DNA of 64,000 bases from positions 1 through 64,000 of the forward strand of contig JBKQPR010000362.1 in assembly GCA_052144935.1 (NCBI GenBank), given 5' to 3'. Below are positions 15,256-24,689 of the stretch, one piece after another (the first letter of the stretch is position 1; the number at the start of each line of letters is the position of its first letter). Both the position numbers and the translations under genes were made by a program. The stretch is from JOPF133 sp052144935 (GTDB taxonomy: Bacteria > Acidobacteriota > Terriglobia > Bryobacterales > Bryobacteraceae). Under the pieces are notes generated by a model. That model made no database searches. It was not told where the DNA came from and saw only the letters and a list, made by a program, of their open reading frames with translations.

Positions 15256-17980
15256 ACCAGGGAAAAAGAAACTCCGCCGCCCGCCGGGCAGCCAGCCTTT
15301 GGACGTCTTCTTCCGGCCCAAAAGCGTCGCGGTGATCGGCGCCACGGAGACCCCCGGCAGCGTAGGCCGCACGCTGCTATGGAATCTGGTGACCAGCCCG
15401 TTCGGGGGCACGGTCTACCCGGTGAACCCGAAGCGGCCCAGCGTGTTGGGCGTGAAGGCCTACCAGTCAATTTCGGATATCCCGGGGGATGTGGATCTGG
15501 CGGTGATCGTGACGCCGCCGCCCTCGGTTCCCGGTCTCATCAAGGAATGCGGCGAAAACGGCGTGACGGGCGCGATCGTGATTTCGGCGGGCTTCAAGGA
15601 GATCGGTCCGGAGGGCGCGGCGCTCGAGCACCAGGTGCTGCTGGAGGCGCAGGCGGCCGGTATTCGGGTGATAGGGCCCAACTGCCTGGGCGTAATGAGC
15701 CCGCTTTCGGGCATGAACGCCACCTTCGCCACCGCCATCGCGCGGCCGGGGCCGGTGGCCTTCATCAGCCAGTCGGGCGCGCTGTGCACCGCAGTGCTCG
15801 ATTGGAGCCTCAAGGAAATGGTGGGCTTCAGCGCGTTCGTATCGGTCGGGTCGATGGTGGACGTGGGTTGGGGCGACCTGATCGATTACCTGGGCAACGA
15901 TCCCAAGACCAAGTCGATCGTGATCTACATGGAGTCGATCGGCAACGCCCGATCGTTCATTTCGGCGGCGCGGGAAGTGGCGCTCACCAAGCCGATCATC
16001 GTCATCAAGCCGGGCCGTTCGGCCGCCGCGGCCAAGGCCGCCGCCTCGCACACGGGGGCGCTGACGGGCAGCGACGAGGTGCTGGAAGCCGCCTTCCGGC
16101 GCAGCGGCGTGCTGCGCGTCAACAACATAGCCGATTTGTTCTACATGGCGGAAGTCCTTTCCAAGCAGCCCCGCCCCAAAGGGCCGCGGCTAAGCATCGT
16201 GACCAACGCGGGCGGCCCTGGCGTGCTGGCTACCGATGCGCTGATCATGGGCGACGGCGAACTGGCGGAGATCTCGCCAGAGGCGATGGAGGCATACAAC
16301 GCCGTACTGCCTGCCACCTGGAGCCACAACAATCCCATAGATATAATCGGCGATGCCTCGCCGGAACGTTACGCCAAAGCGCTGGAAATTGCCGCCAAAG
16401 ATCCGAATTCCGACGGCATCCTGGTGATTTTGACGCCACAGGCCATGACCGACCCCACGCGCATCGCCGAACAGCTCAAGCCGCTGGCCCGCCAGGAAGG
16501 CAAGCCGCTGCTGGCAAGTTGGATGGGCGGCGTGGACGTGGCAGCGGGCGAAGAGATCCTCAATCGCGCCAACATTCCTACCTTCCCGTATCCCGATACC
16601 GCGGCGCGCGCTTTCAACTACATGTGGAAGTACAGCTATAACCTGCGTGGGCTGTACGAGACCCCGGCCTTGCCGGAGGATTCGGCGGACTGGATGCCGG
16701 ACCGCAAACTGGTGGAAGGGCTGATCGGGAAGGTCCGCGGCGAGGGGCGCAGCATCCTCACCGAGTTCGAATCCAAGGAAGTGCTGCGAGCATACGGAAT
16801 TCCCACGGCCCAAACGCTGATTGCGGCGACCGAAACCGAGGCCGGGGCGGCGGCCGACAGGATCGGCTACCCGGTGGTGCTCAAGCTGTACTCGGATACC
16901 ATCACCCACAAGACCGACGTGGGCGGCGTGCAGTTGAACCTGGGCACTGAGGAGGCCGTGGCGCGGGCCTTCCGGGCCATTCAGGAATCCGTCACCACGA
17001 AGGTGGGATCGCAGCATTTTCAAGGCGTTACGGTACAGCCGATGATCCGGCTGAAGGACGCCTACGAGCTGATTATCGGGTCCAGCCTGGACCCGCAATT
17101 CGGCCCCGTGCTGCTTTTCGGGACGGGCGGCCAACTGGTGGAAGTGTTCAAAGACCGGTCGTTGGCGCTTCCGCCTCTGAACACCACGCTGGCGCGGCGC
17201 ATGATGGAGCAGACCAAGATCTACAAGGCGCTCAAGGGCGTGCGCGGGCGGCGGCCGGTGGACCTGGCCGCGCTGGAAGTGCTCATGGTTCGGTTCAGCG
17301 CCCTGGTGGCCGAGCAGCGCTGGATCAAGGAAATCGACATCAACCCGCTCCTGGCCTCTCCGGATGGGCTGATCGCGCTGGACGCCCGAGTGGTGGTACA
17401 CGGGCCGGAAGTGGCGCAGGACCAGGTGCCCAAGACGGCCATCCGCGCCTACCCCACCCGCTACGTGGCGCCCTGGACGATGAAAGACGGCAAGACGGTG
17501 ACCATCCGGCCGATCCGGCCCGAGGACGAACCGGCCATGGTGAAATTCCACGAAACCCTCTCCGAGCGCAGCGTCTACTTACGCTATTTCCACCTGATGA
17601 ACCTGGAGCAGCGGGTTTCGCACGAGCGGCTGATGCGGACCTGCTTCATCGATTACGACCGCGAAATGGCGCTAGTGGCCGTATGGCACAATCCGGAAAC
17701 GGGCGAAAGCGAGATCCTGGGCGTGAGCCGCCTCACCAAGGTGCACGGCGCGTCCGAGGGCGAAGTGGCCGTGGTGGTCAGCGACAAGTGGCAGGGCAAG
17801 GGCCTGGGCAAGGAGTTGCTGGCGCGGCTGCTAACTGTGGGCGCCCGCGAAAAGCTCGACAAGCTGGTGGCCGACATTCTGCCCGACAACCGCGACGTGA
17901 TGCGGATCTGCGAAAAGCTGGGTTTCACCCTGAAGCATTCGCTCGAAGACGAGGTGGTGCGGGCGGAGTTCAAGCTGTAG
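15242..17980 (+). CDS. ADP-forming acetate--CoA ligase family protein fused to GNAT acetyltransferase (Pat/YfiQ-like)
   Basis: 912 aa. Order: CoA-binding Rossmann domain (about 18-140, SVAVIGATETPGSVG), succinyl-CoA-ligase-like domain (about 150-300, FISQSGA and the phospho-histidine site ASHTGALTG, His about 270), second ligase-like domain (about 300-460), ATP-grasp domain (about 500-730, YPVVLKLYSDTITHKTDVGG), and C-terminal GNAT domain (about 753-912, TIRPIRPEDEPAM, WQGKGLGKELLARLL). This is the layout of protein lysine acetyltransferases Pat/YfiQ. In E. coli YfiQ the ligase part is regulatory and lacks the His; here the His-containing motif is retained, so synthetase activity is possible. 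A likely role is coupling acyl-CoA status to protein acetylation. Its TAG abuts the convergent ptuB stop with no gap. Confidence 0.92.
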   Translation: MLATKPGKKKLRRPPGSQPLDVFFRPKSVAVIGATETPGSVGRTLLWNLVTSPFGGTVYPVNPKRPSVLGVKAYQSISDIPGDVDLAVIVTPPPSVPGLIKECGENGVTGAIVISAGFKEIGPEGAALEHQVLLEAQAAGIRVIGPNCLGVMSPLSGMNATFATAIARPGPVAFISQSGALCTAVLDWSLKEMVGFSAFVSVGSMVDVGWGDLIDYLGNDPKTKSIVIYMESIGNARSFISAAREVALTKPIIVIKPGRSAAAAKAAASHTGALTGSDEVLEAAFRRSGVLRVNNIADLFYMAEVLSKQPRPKGPRLSIVTNAGGPGVLATDALIMGDGELAEISPEAMEAYNAVLPATWSHNNPIDIIGDASPERYAKALEIAAKDPNSDGILVILTPQAMTDPTRIAEQLKPLARQEGKPLLASWMGGVDVAAGEEILNRANIPTFPYPDTAARAFNYMWKYSYNLRGLYETPALPEDSADWMPDRKLVEGLIGKVRGEGRSILTEFESKEVLRAYGIPTAQTLIAATETEAGAAADRIGYPVVLKLYSDTITHKTDVGGVQLNLGTEEAVARAFRAIQESVTTKVGSQHFQGVTVQPMIRLKDAYELIIGSSLDPQFGPVLLFGTGGQLVEVFKDRSLALPPLNTTLARRMMEQTKIYKALKGVRGRRPVDLAALEVLMVRFSALVAEQRWIKEIDINPLLASPDGLIALDARVVVHGPEVAQDQVPKTAIRAYPTRYVAPWTMKDGKTVTIRPIRPEDEPAMVKFHETLSERSVYLRYFHLMNLEQRVSHERLMRTCFIDYDREMALVAVWHNPETGESEILGVSRLTKVHGASEGEVAVVVSDKWQGKGLGKELLARLLTVGAREKLDKLVADILPDNRDVMRICEKLGFTLKHSLEDEVVRAEFKL

Positions 17981-18676
17981 CTACGAGCGGGTCGCGAAGC
18001 GTGTCCGGTCGTGGGCGCTCAGTTGGGTCTGTCCACGACGGTCCAATGCGTGCCGGATTACGAGCTTGTATTCTATCGCGGGGTGCGAAAGGCACTCCCA
18101 CTCCTCCCGTAACGGATCGCTTAGGCTCCCATCGTCCAATAATTGGCGCAGCCACCGGCCGACGCGGCTGAGCATTTCCGCGCGCCGGGTGCACAGCGCC
18201 GGGCGCTGGAGATCGCAGATCCGGATGGTCTCGAGAGCGCGGTGCTTACCGGCAGCGTCGAGGTTCGGATGCGGTTCGAGGTGGCCTGTATCGGGATGAA
18301 TCCGGAAGAACGGCTCGGGGTCCTCGGCGTCAGGCTTCAAGAGGACGCCGCCGTGATCCTGCTCTCCCTTGGCGTTATTGCATAGCCGGCATGAGGGCAA
18401 CAGGTTGTCCCAGTCGAATGTCAGGTGCTGATGGACGGCCTTGGGGTGGTAGTGCTCCACTTCCAGGTAGCCGCTGACTTCGAGGGGGCTTTCGCAAAAG
18501 ACGCACTTGCCGTAAGCAAGCTCGCGGAGCGCTGCACAGAGGAGTCGCCTTGCGCCTTTTGTTGCCCAATCGCCGCGGACGTTGCCGGCCAGGATGCGCT
18601 GGTAACGGGCGGTCCATTTTGCGGCTTTGGACTTCAACGCCTCTGGCGCCGGGATATTGCGGGGCGTTCGGACCAT
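17981..18676 (-). CDS. ptuB: Septu PtuB-like HNH endonuclease
   Basis: 231 aa. A zinc-finger HNH nuclease: GKCVFCESPLEV (first CxxC), YLEVEHYHPKA (catalytic His in EVEH), FDWDNLLPSCRLCNNAKGEQ (second CxxC with conserved W-x-N-L-L and Asn). This is the arrangement of PtuB and the retron-associated HNH nucleases. The gene lies 9 nt after an AAA ATPase of PtuA type, which defines the two-gene Septu antiphage system. In Septu, PtuA forms an ATPase scaffold and PtuB cuts DNA on infection. No reverse transcriptase or msr/msd is visible nearby, so this is plain Septu rather than retron-Ec78-like. Family assignment is confident at the domain level; antiphage activity is inferred. Confidence 0.8.
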   Translation of the reverse strand: MVRTPRNIPAPEALKSKAAKWTARYQRILAGNVRGDWATKGARRLLCAALRELAYGKCVFCESPLEVSGYLEVEHYHPKAVHQHLTFDWDNLLPSCRLCNNAKGEQDHGGVLLKPDAEDPEPFFRIHPDTGHLEPHPNLDAAGKHRALETIRICDLQRPALCTRRAEMLSRVGRWLRQLLDDGSLSDPLREEWECLSHPAIEYKLVIRHALDRRGQTQLSAHDRTRFATRS

Positions 18677-18685
18677 GTGCGGCCG

Positions 18686-20107
18686 TTAGGCGCGTTTCCT
18701 TTGGCGCTTCCCCGATGCGCCGCCGGGCGGATCCGACCCGAGCAACTCGTCCATGACCGCCTTAGGCATTGTACGCGGGGCGGCAACTAGCGCGCGCAGT
18801 TCCTCGCTGCGTTCGCTCAGCGTACGAGTCAGGTCTTTCAAGCGTCCGCTCTCCTTGGGGGGCAACGCTCCTTTCACTTCGCGCTTCTTGAGTTCGTTCC
18901 ATTCGTTCAATTCGCGCTCCGTCAGAATGTCGAAGCGGCTGTCGACGCCGAAGATCTCCTTCAGCGTCGTGGTCACCGATGCGCCGATGGGCGCGTCGAC
19001 CGGGGGCCGCGCGCGGGCGTGCCCATCCGCATCCAGATCCAGAACGTGGACTCTGGATCCCGGACAGGAGGAAATGACAGATGGCGAGTGGGAGGTTGCG
19101 ATGATCTGGACGTCGGGTAAGGCCTCGCGCATCGCGGGAAGCAGTCGGCGCTGCCAATAGGGATGCAGGTGCGCGTCCGCCTCATCAAGGAGCAACACTC
19201 CGGGCCGCCGCCCGCTCAGTACGGGGTCCCAGCTTACTCGATCCTGACGCATCATGAAATCGGCAACCCAGCCAACAGTGCTCTTGACCCCGTCTGGAAG
19301 CTGCGAGAAGTTGAGGCTGCGTCCCAGCATTCTAAGACGCGGCTCGAAACGGGGCTCGAGATCGACTTCGAAGGTGACGTGCTGGTCATATATGAGCCGC
19401 AGCGCGGACTCAAATCTTTCCAGGGACTGCGAATATCGCTCTCCAGCCTGCTGCCGCTCCCTGGCAATCGCCCGCTTGCTGTAGAGACTGAGCAACCAGG
19501 ACTGAAGCGCTTCGTTTTGAACAGTCGATTCGAAGGCCAAACAGTTCTGATTGGCATCGGACAGGGTTTTCGAGAGATCCGGATTGCTCAGGTGGCGGAG
19601 CGATCTGGACGGAGAGTATGCAGCATAGCTGAAAGAACGGCCGACTGGCGGTATTACCATACGGGAGTTAAGCCATGTGGTGCCCAATTCGGAATTCTGG
19701 ATCGAGCCCTGCCTATCCATTGGGACTAAGTCCTCTAGTGGGATCGGATGGCCGAGGAGCTTCACGGCATGCGACCCAGCCCACTCTGTCAGGCCCAAGG
19801 AGGCCGAAGGGCCTGTACCCTTGGCGCAAGCCCGCACAGCCGAATCTCGGCCCGGAGGCAGAATGGTCAGCATCGCGCGCGACTCCCTGTGGCCCCGAAG
19901 CATTTGGTGCCACTCGTCGTAAGGAAAACCGGCGATGCCCGCATCCAGCACCCAGGCAATCGTACGCAGAATCGTCGACTTGCCCGACCCGTTCACCCCC
20001 GCCAGAATGTGAGGTCCCAGATGCGGGTTGCCCTTCCCGTCGGAAAGATCGAGTTCCAGCGATTGGAACGGACCCACTCCCTCCGCAATCAGGCTTACCA
20101 GGGGCAT
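18686..20107 (-). CDS. ptuA: Septu PtuA-like AAA ATPase
   Basis: 473 aa from ATG 20107; a TTG at 20125 in frame would add six residues, and neither start has a clear ribosome site. N-terminus SLIAEGVGPFQSLELDL is the ABC/SMC-like opening strand; Walker A is GVNGSGKST (about 38-46). A long helical insertion (about 180-270) precedes Walker B with D-loop, VLLLDEADAHLHPYWQRRLL (about 305-325), and the H-loop/switch ATSHSP. This is the AAA_15/AAA_21 OLD-like ATPase fold used in PtuA, without an OLD TOPRIM domain. It is the upstream partner of the HNH gene, and begins 8-26 nt after the HgdB-like gene, so it probably shares that operon's transcript. Confidence 0.82.
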   Translation of the reverse strand: MPLVSLIAEGVGPFQSLELDLSDGKGNPHLGPHILAGVNGSGKSTILRTIAWVLDAGIAGFPYDEWHQMLRGHRESRAMLTILPPGRDSAVRACAKGTGPSASLGLTEWAGSHAVKLLGHPIPLEDLVPMDRQGSIQNSELGTTWLNSRMVIPPVGRSFSYAAYSPSRSLRHLSNPDLSKTLSDANQNCLAFESTVQNEALQSWLLSLYSKRAIARERQQAGERYSQSLERFESALRLIYDQHVTFEVDLEPRFEPRLRMLGRSLNFSQLPDGVKSTVGWVADFMMRQDRVSWDPVLSGRRPGVLLLDEADAHLHPYWQRRLLPAMREALPDVQIIATSHSPSVISSCPGSRVHVLDLDADGHARARPPVDAPIGASVTTTLKEIFGVDSRFDILTERELNEWNELKKREVKGALPPKESGRLKDLTRTLSERSEELRALVAAPRTMPKAVMDELLGSDPPGGASGKRQRKRA

Positions 20108-20133
20108 AGGCTTATCGTACGCCAATTGCGCCG

Positions 20134-21393
20134 CTACCGCGCCCCGCGATAACTCCGCGCCAGCTCCATATAAACTCCCAGATCCCGATCCAGGTCCGAT
20201 TGGGTTCCATCGAAATAGAAGTTACGGATGGGGATGCCGCCCAGGTCGCGGCTTACCCTGGGATAGATGGCTTCGCAGACGATGCCGTTCATGCAGGTGA
20301 ATGGGCTGATGTCGATAATCCCGGCGGCGCCTTTCCTTGCGAGATAGACCGCCTTGCCCACGTTGAGGACCATTTCGCCGAAGGCGCCTTCGCGCGGGAG
20401 ATACGGGCGGGCGCACTCCAGGATCTCCAGGATGTCCGGCTCTTCTCTCCCCCGAAAATCCTCGGCAAACGGCTCCATCAGAACATGCTCGTCGTGCTTC
20501 TGGACGCGCTTGCGGACCCAGGCCCCTAGCGCCTCCGTCGTCCACATGCGGCCGTGCAGTTCCAGCTTGCGGAACTGCTCGGAAATGGTGTACCAGATCC
20601 ATTCAACGATGTCGGAAAGCCAGCCTTCGGCGCCATACTGCTCCAGGCACTCGACCAGATTCTCGTTGGAGAAGGTGTTCAAGCGGCAAAAGATTTCGCC
20701 CACAATGCCGATCACCGGCAGGGCCCCGGCGGAACCGGGCGAGGGCAGCACGCGCAGTTTCCGGAAGCGGCCGCGCGCGCGCACCATCGCCTCGCGGAGC
20801 GCCTGCAACTGCACGCCCGGTTCCACCGGCGTCTCCTCCAGCGTGCGACAGAGGTCGGCCAGCGAAGCTTCGTGGGCGGATTGCGCATCCCCGCGCGCCG
20901 CCTCGTAGGGGCGATACATGAGGAGCAGCTTGCGCAGCAGGTCGGCGCCCAGCAGGGCGCGCCAGCCGGTGCGCACGAAAGGCTTGGCCAGGCTGCCCAG
21001 TCCGGCATACCCGTTGTGGCTGGTGGGCGACAGGATTTCCACGTCGCCGTACCCGTTGTGGTCCAGCACGTGGCGCAGATAGGGCGCATATTGGCCGAAG
21101 CGGCAGGGTCCCTGGGCGGTGGGCATGAAGAGAGCCACGCGCCGCGGATCGGCGCCAGGCTCCTCCAGCAGCTTCATGAAATCGCCCACCGTCACCTTGG
21201 CGGGGTAACATTCGTCGCCCGAGGTGTATCTGGCGCCTAACTCACGGGTGCGATGATCGGAGGGCGGGGTCGGCCGGGCGTCCAGACCGATGGCGCGGAA
21301 GGCAGCAGCGAAAGCGTGCGCGCTGCCCGCCGCCATAGGTGGGATGTAAATGCGCTTGCCGGCTAGTGGATGGTTGCCGTCGGCTGGTAACAT
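20134..21393 (-). CDS. 2-hydroxyacyl-CoA dehydratase (HgdB/D-component)-like, activase-related protein
   Basis: 419 aa. It resembles the last part of large acyl-CoA dehydratase activase-related proteins: IYIPPMAAGSAHAFAAAFRA, SGDECYPAKVTVGDFMKLLE, MPTAQGPCRFGQYAPYLRHV, SPTSHNGYAGLGSL, VIGIVGEIFCRLNTFSNENL and SPFTCMNGIVCEAIYP. Conserved cysteines in DECYPAK, GPCRFGQY and FTCMNG likely ligate a 4Fe-4S cluster. In many bacteria this region is the C-terminus of one about 1,400-aa protein; here it is a separate gene overlapping the activase by 31 nt. Likely cytoplasmic, passing low-potential electrons to an unidentified radical enzyme or dehydratase. Confidence 0.85.
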   Translation of the reverse strand: MLPADGNHPLAGKRIYIPPMAAGSAHAFAAAFRAIGLDARPTPPSDHRTRELGARYTSGDECYPAKVTVGDFMKLLEEPGADPRRVALFMPTAQGPCRFGQYAPYLRHVLDHNGYGDVEILSPTSHNGYAGLGSLAKPFVRTGWRALLGADLLRKLLLMYRPYEAARGDAQSAHEASLADLCRTLEETPVEPGVQLQALREAMVRARGRFRKLRVLPSPGSAGALPVIGIVGEIFCRLNTFSNENLVECLEQYGAEGWLSDIVEWIWYTISEQFRKLELHGRMWTTEALGAWVRKRVQKHDEHVLMEPFAEDFRGREEPDILEILECARPYLPREGAFGEMVLNVGKAVYLARKGAAGIIDISPFTCMNGIVCEAIYPRVSRDLGGIPIRNFYFDGTQSDLDRDLGVYMELARSYRGAR

Positions 21394-24300
21394 CGCAGAA
21401 TTCCCTTGCTATCGAGATAGGCTTCCGAGCGGGTCATATATCCCGCGTCGTTGCCGTGGCCATCGAACTGCAACACCAGGAGCGGCGCGCCGGCGGCCTC
21501 CCGGGCGAAGTGCTTGATATAGGAATCCGGGCCGCACTTGAAGTTGGTGATATAAATGAGGTGTAAGTTGGCGCGGCTGGCGGCCACTCGCGCGGCCTCC
21601 AGGATCTTGCGCCCCGAGGACCAGAACATATTGTCGTCGGGCGTGGCTTCCGCCTGTCCGCCGGTCTCCAGGAAATCCAGCGGAATCACGTTGGCGCCGT
21701 AGCGATGGCGCAACTTGCGGGGGATGTCGCAGTTCACGCCGCGGTCGTAGATATTGTAAGGGCGGCCCGCCAGGATGAGGCCGGGTTCGCCGGTCTGCTC
21801 CAGGGCCGCCAGGGCGCGGCGTCCGGCCTCCAGCAAGCGGTCCTGAAACTCGCGTTGCTCCCGGTAGGCCGCCTCCGTGGCCCGGTCGCTGGCCTTGCGC
21901 GCCACGCCCAGCCGGCGCATGGTCTCGGCGAGCGCCTTCTTCACATGCTCGGGGCCGAGCTGAAAATGCATGGTAGGGATCAGAAACCGATGACTATGGG
22001 ATTCCAGGCCCGGGGCCGCGCGCAGCACCCAGGGCAGCGTCTGGTTCCAGGGGCAGTAATGCGAGGCGCCAACGCCGGCCGCCTCAGAGTCCGCCATGTT
22101 AGGGATCAGGATGTAGTCCACGCCGGCTTCGATCAGCGCCTGCACATGGCCATGCGCCACTTGTACGGGGTAACAGGGCTGGGCCACGGCCAGGTCGATT
22201 CCCACCGCCGAGATGCGCGGATCGGTGACCGGCGAGAGCACGGTTTCCATGCCGAGTTCGGCGAAATAGCGGCGCCAGAACGGCAGGCGCTCGATCAGCG
22301 ACATGGCGCGCGGTAGTCCGATGCGGAACTTCCTGGGCCCGGCGGAAACATCGGCCGCAAGGGTTTCCAGTAAGCGTTCGCGGTAGGCGAACAGATCCTC
22401 GATCACCGGCTTCCGGCCGGTGGCGGATGGCTTACGGAACTTATCCGAGCACTTATCGCCCCAGTAACTCTTCTGGCCCTCGATGACAAACTCCTTCATG
22501 TCGCAGTAATTCGAGCAGGCTTTGCAGACGAAATCGCGTGTGGAGAGGGTCAGCTTTTCAAGATCGTATCCGCGGAAGCGGGTAGCGGCTCCGGTGGCCC
22601 GGCGCCACTGGCGCGCGATCAGCGCCATGCCGACCGCTCCCATCACGCCGTTGTAAGGCGGCACCGTGATCTTTTTTCCCAGCAAACCGGCGAAGGCGGC
22701 GGTTACCGCGTCGTTGTAAGCCGTGCCGCCCTGCAAGTAAATCACCTTGCCGATCTTACGGCCGCGCACCACACGATTCAGATAATTCAGCGCGATGGAG
22801 TAAGCCAGGCCCCCCACCAGGTTGGGGATGGTTTCGCCCTTGTGCAGCCAGCCGTTGACATCGCGCTCCATGAACACCGTGCAGCGCTCGCCCAAACGCG
22901 TGGGGCTGGAGGCCGCCAGCGCCAGACTCGAAAACTCGCCCTTGATGGCGATGCCCAGCTTATCGGCCTGCTCCTCCAGGAACGACCCGGTGCCCGCGGC
23001 GCAGGCTTCGTTCATCGCGAAATCCACCACCACGCCGTTTTCGATGGAGATGAATTTGGAATCCTGACCGCCGATTTCGAAGATCGTATCCACGGGCTCG
23101 CCGCCCAGCGTGTTGCTGATGTGGATGGCGCCGGTCTTGTGGGCGGTGATTTCGTCGTTGACCACGTCGGCGCCCACGAACTCGGCGATCAGCTCGCGGC
23201 CCGAGCCGGTGGTGCCCACACCGAGAATCTCGACGCGCCGGCCCCACAACCGCTCGACTTCCGAGAGGCCCTGCTGGACGGCTTCGATGGGCCGTCCGGC
23301 GGTGCGCAGATAGACGTCGTGCACCACGGCGCCGGATTCATCCAGCACCGCCAGGTTGGTGGAAACCGAGCCGATATCGAGGCCGAGGTAGGCCGGAATC
23401 GTTGACGTGGCGCAGGGGGCGCCCCCTGGGCCCATGACGGGCGATTGTGACGGCAGATGGTCCCCGGGGGGAACGTCCCTGGCGCTTTGGCCAGCATTAG
23501 CCTGCTCTGCTTCGCACCAACCACTCGCACCGAGGTCTCCGGAGTGTCCCTGCGCCACATCGGCCGGCGCACTGTGTGCAGTGCCGGATCGCGCGTGTAC
23601 GCTCGGCTGCGGCGCGAGGCGCACCACGTTTTCCATGGAGAGCGGGCGGGAGTCTTCGGGGATCGGAATGGAATCGTGCTGGCGCAGCCGGTGAATCTCC
23701 AGGATGGATCGCTTGCGGGGATCCTCGGCTTCCAGAATGGCCGCGCCGATGGCGCCGCACCACGCGTACTCGACGGGCACCAGCAAAGCGGACTCCGCCA
23801 GGCCGAAGGCTTCGCGGAGCGCGGCGGTGACGCCTGCATTTTGCGACACCGCGCCGATCAGCGCCACGGGGGCTTCCACGGGCCGGCCCTTGACGATGGC
23901 GCTCTTGTAATTGCGGGCCACGGCATCGCACAGGCCGCGCAGGATTTCCGCCGGCGAGTAGCCTTTCTGTTGCGCGTGGATCATGTCGCTCTTGGCGAAC
24001 ACCGAGCAGCGGCCGGCGATGCGCGCCGCGCAACCGGCGGTCGCGACCACCGAGCCAACCTCTTCCACCGAGTACTGCATGCGTAGCGCCTGCTGATCGA
24101 GGAACGAGCCGGTGCCGGCGGCGCACTCGCCGGAACGGTCGTAATCCACGATGCCGCTCGCGGACAACCGCATGTACTTGGAGCTTTCGCCGCCGATTTC
24201 AAAGACCGTGCGGACCTGCGGGTAGAGCGCGCGAATGGCTCGGGCGATGGCTTTGAACTCGTTTTCGAAAAACAATCCCAGGACCTTGGCGATGGCGCGG

Positions 24301-24569
24301 CTGCCGGAGCCGGTAACGCGCATGCCCTCGACGCGCTCTTCCGGAATGGCGGCGTAAACCTCCTGGAGCAGGTCGTAGGCGGTTTGCACCGGGCTGCCGG
24401 CAATACGCCGGTAATCGGAGAGCAGCACGGGGCGATCGCCCATCGTGGAGAGGCGGAACTCGGGCCGCGTCGAGGCGAGTGCCCGGAGCGCCGGCAGGTC
24501 GGCCTCGCCACCCAGGGCGGCCAGCTTCAGACTGATGGCGCCGATGTCCAGACCCAGATTGATGCCCAT
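21363..24569 (-). CDS. Tandem acyl-CoA dehydratase activase (BcrA/BadF/HgdC-type) with DUF2229 domain
   Basis: 1068 aa from ATG 24569; the frame is open further upstream, but that part is low-complexity and antisense to the next gene. Two ASKHA ATPase domains: residues 1-300 (LGLDIGAISLKLAAL, FEIGGESSKYMRL, ECAAGTGSFLDQQ, CAARIAGRCSVFAKSD) and about 395-660 (LGLDIGSVSTNLAVL, FEIGGQDSKFISI, EACAAGTGSFLEEQ, RCTVFMERD). The cluster cysteine pair is complete in the first domain; the second has only one Cys. A Cys motif CKACSNYCDMKEF (about 690) and a DUF2229 domain (about 745-1065) follow. HgdC-type activases are ATP-driven electron donors for 2-hydroxyacyl-CoA dehydratases, but no dehydratase lies here. 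The 80-residue linker between domains is low-complexity. Confidence 0.88.
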   Translation of the reverse strand: MGINLGLDIGAISLKLAALGGEADLPALRALASTRPEFRLSTMGDRPVLLSDYRRIAGSPVQTAYDLLQEVYAAIPEERVEGMRVTGSGSRAIAKVLGLFFENEFKAIARAIRALYPQVRTVFEIGGESSKYMRLSASGIVDYDRSGECAAGTGSFLDQQALRMQYSVEEVGSVVATAGCAARIAGRCSVFAKSDMIHAQQKGYSPAEILRGLCDAVARNYKSAIVKGRPVEAPVALIGAVSQNAGVTAALREAFGLAESALLVPVEYAWCGAIGAAILEAEDPRKRSILEIHRLRQHDSIPIPEDSRPLSMENVVRLAPQPSVHARSGTAHSAPADVAQGHSGDLGASGWCEAEQANAGQSARDVPPGDHLPSQSPVMGPGGAPCATSTIPAYLGLDIGSVSTNLAVLDESGAVVHDVYLRTAGRPIEAVQQGLSEVERLWGRRVEILGVGTTGSGRELIAEFVGADVVNDEITAHKTGAIHISNTLGGEPVDTIFEIGGQDSKFISIENGVVVDFAMNEACAAGTGSFLEEQADKLGIAIKGEFSSLALAASSPTRLGERCTVFMERDVNGWLHKGETIPNLVGGLAYSIALNYLNRVVRGRKIGKVIYLQGGTAYNDAVTAAFAGLLGKKITVPPYNGVMGAVGMALIARQWRRATGAATRFRGYDLEKLTLSTRDFVCKACSNYCDMKEFVIEGQKSYWGDKCSDKFRKPSATGRKPVIEDLFAYRERLLETLAADVSAGPRKFRIGLPRAMSLIERLPFWRRYFAELGMETVLSPVTDPRISAVGIDLAVAQPCYPVQVAHGHVQALIEAGVDYILIPNMADSEAAGVGASHYCPWNQTLPWVLRAAPGLESHSHRFLIPTMHFQLGPEHVKKALAETMRRLGVARKASDRATEAAYREQREFQDRLLEAGRRALAALEQTGEPGLILAGRPYNIYDRGVNCDIPRKLRHRYGANVIPLDFLETGGQAEATPDDNMFWSSGRKILEAARVAASRANLHLIYITNFKCGPDSYIKHFAREAAGAPLLVLQFDGHGNDAGYMTRSEAYLDSKGILRCYQPTATIH

Positions 24570-24689
24570 GATGGCCGATTGTTTCACGGGCGGCGGAAGA
24601 ATGCAATCAATAAGGTCTGAAATGCCGGAATTGGGATTGGAAGGCCGGTTAAGGGGCCTGAGCGCCGCATTGCGGGGTGCCCCCTGGGC

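Noticed and set aside
17981..20107. Retron-associated PtuAB
   Set aside because: No reverse transcriptase or msr/msd-like sequence found in the adjacent regions, so plain Septu is preferred.
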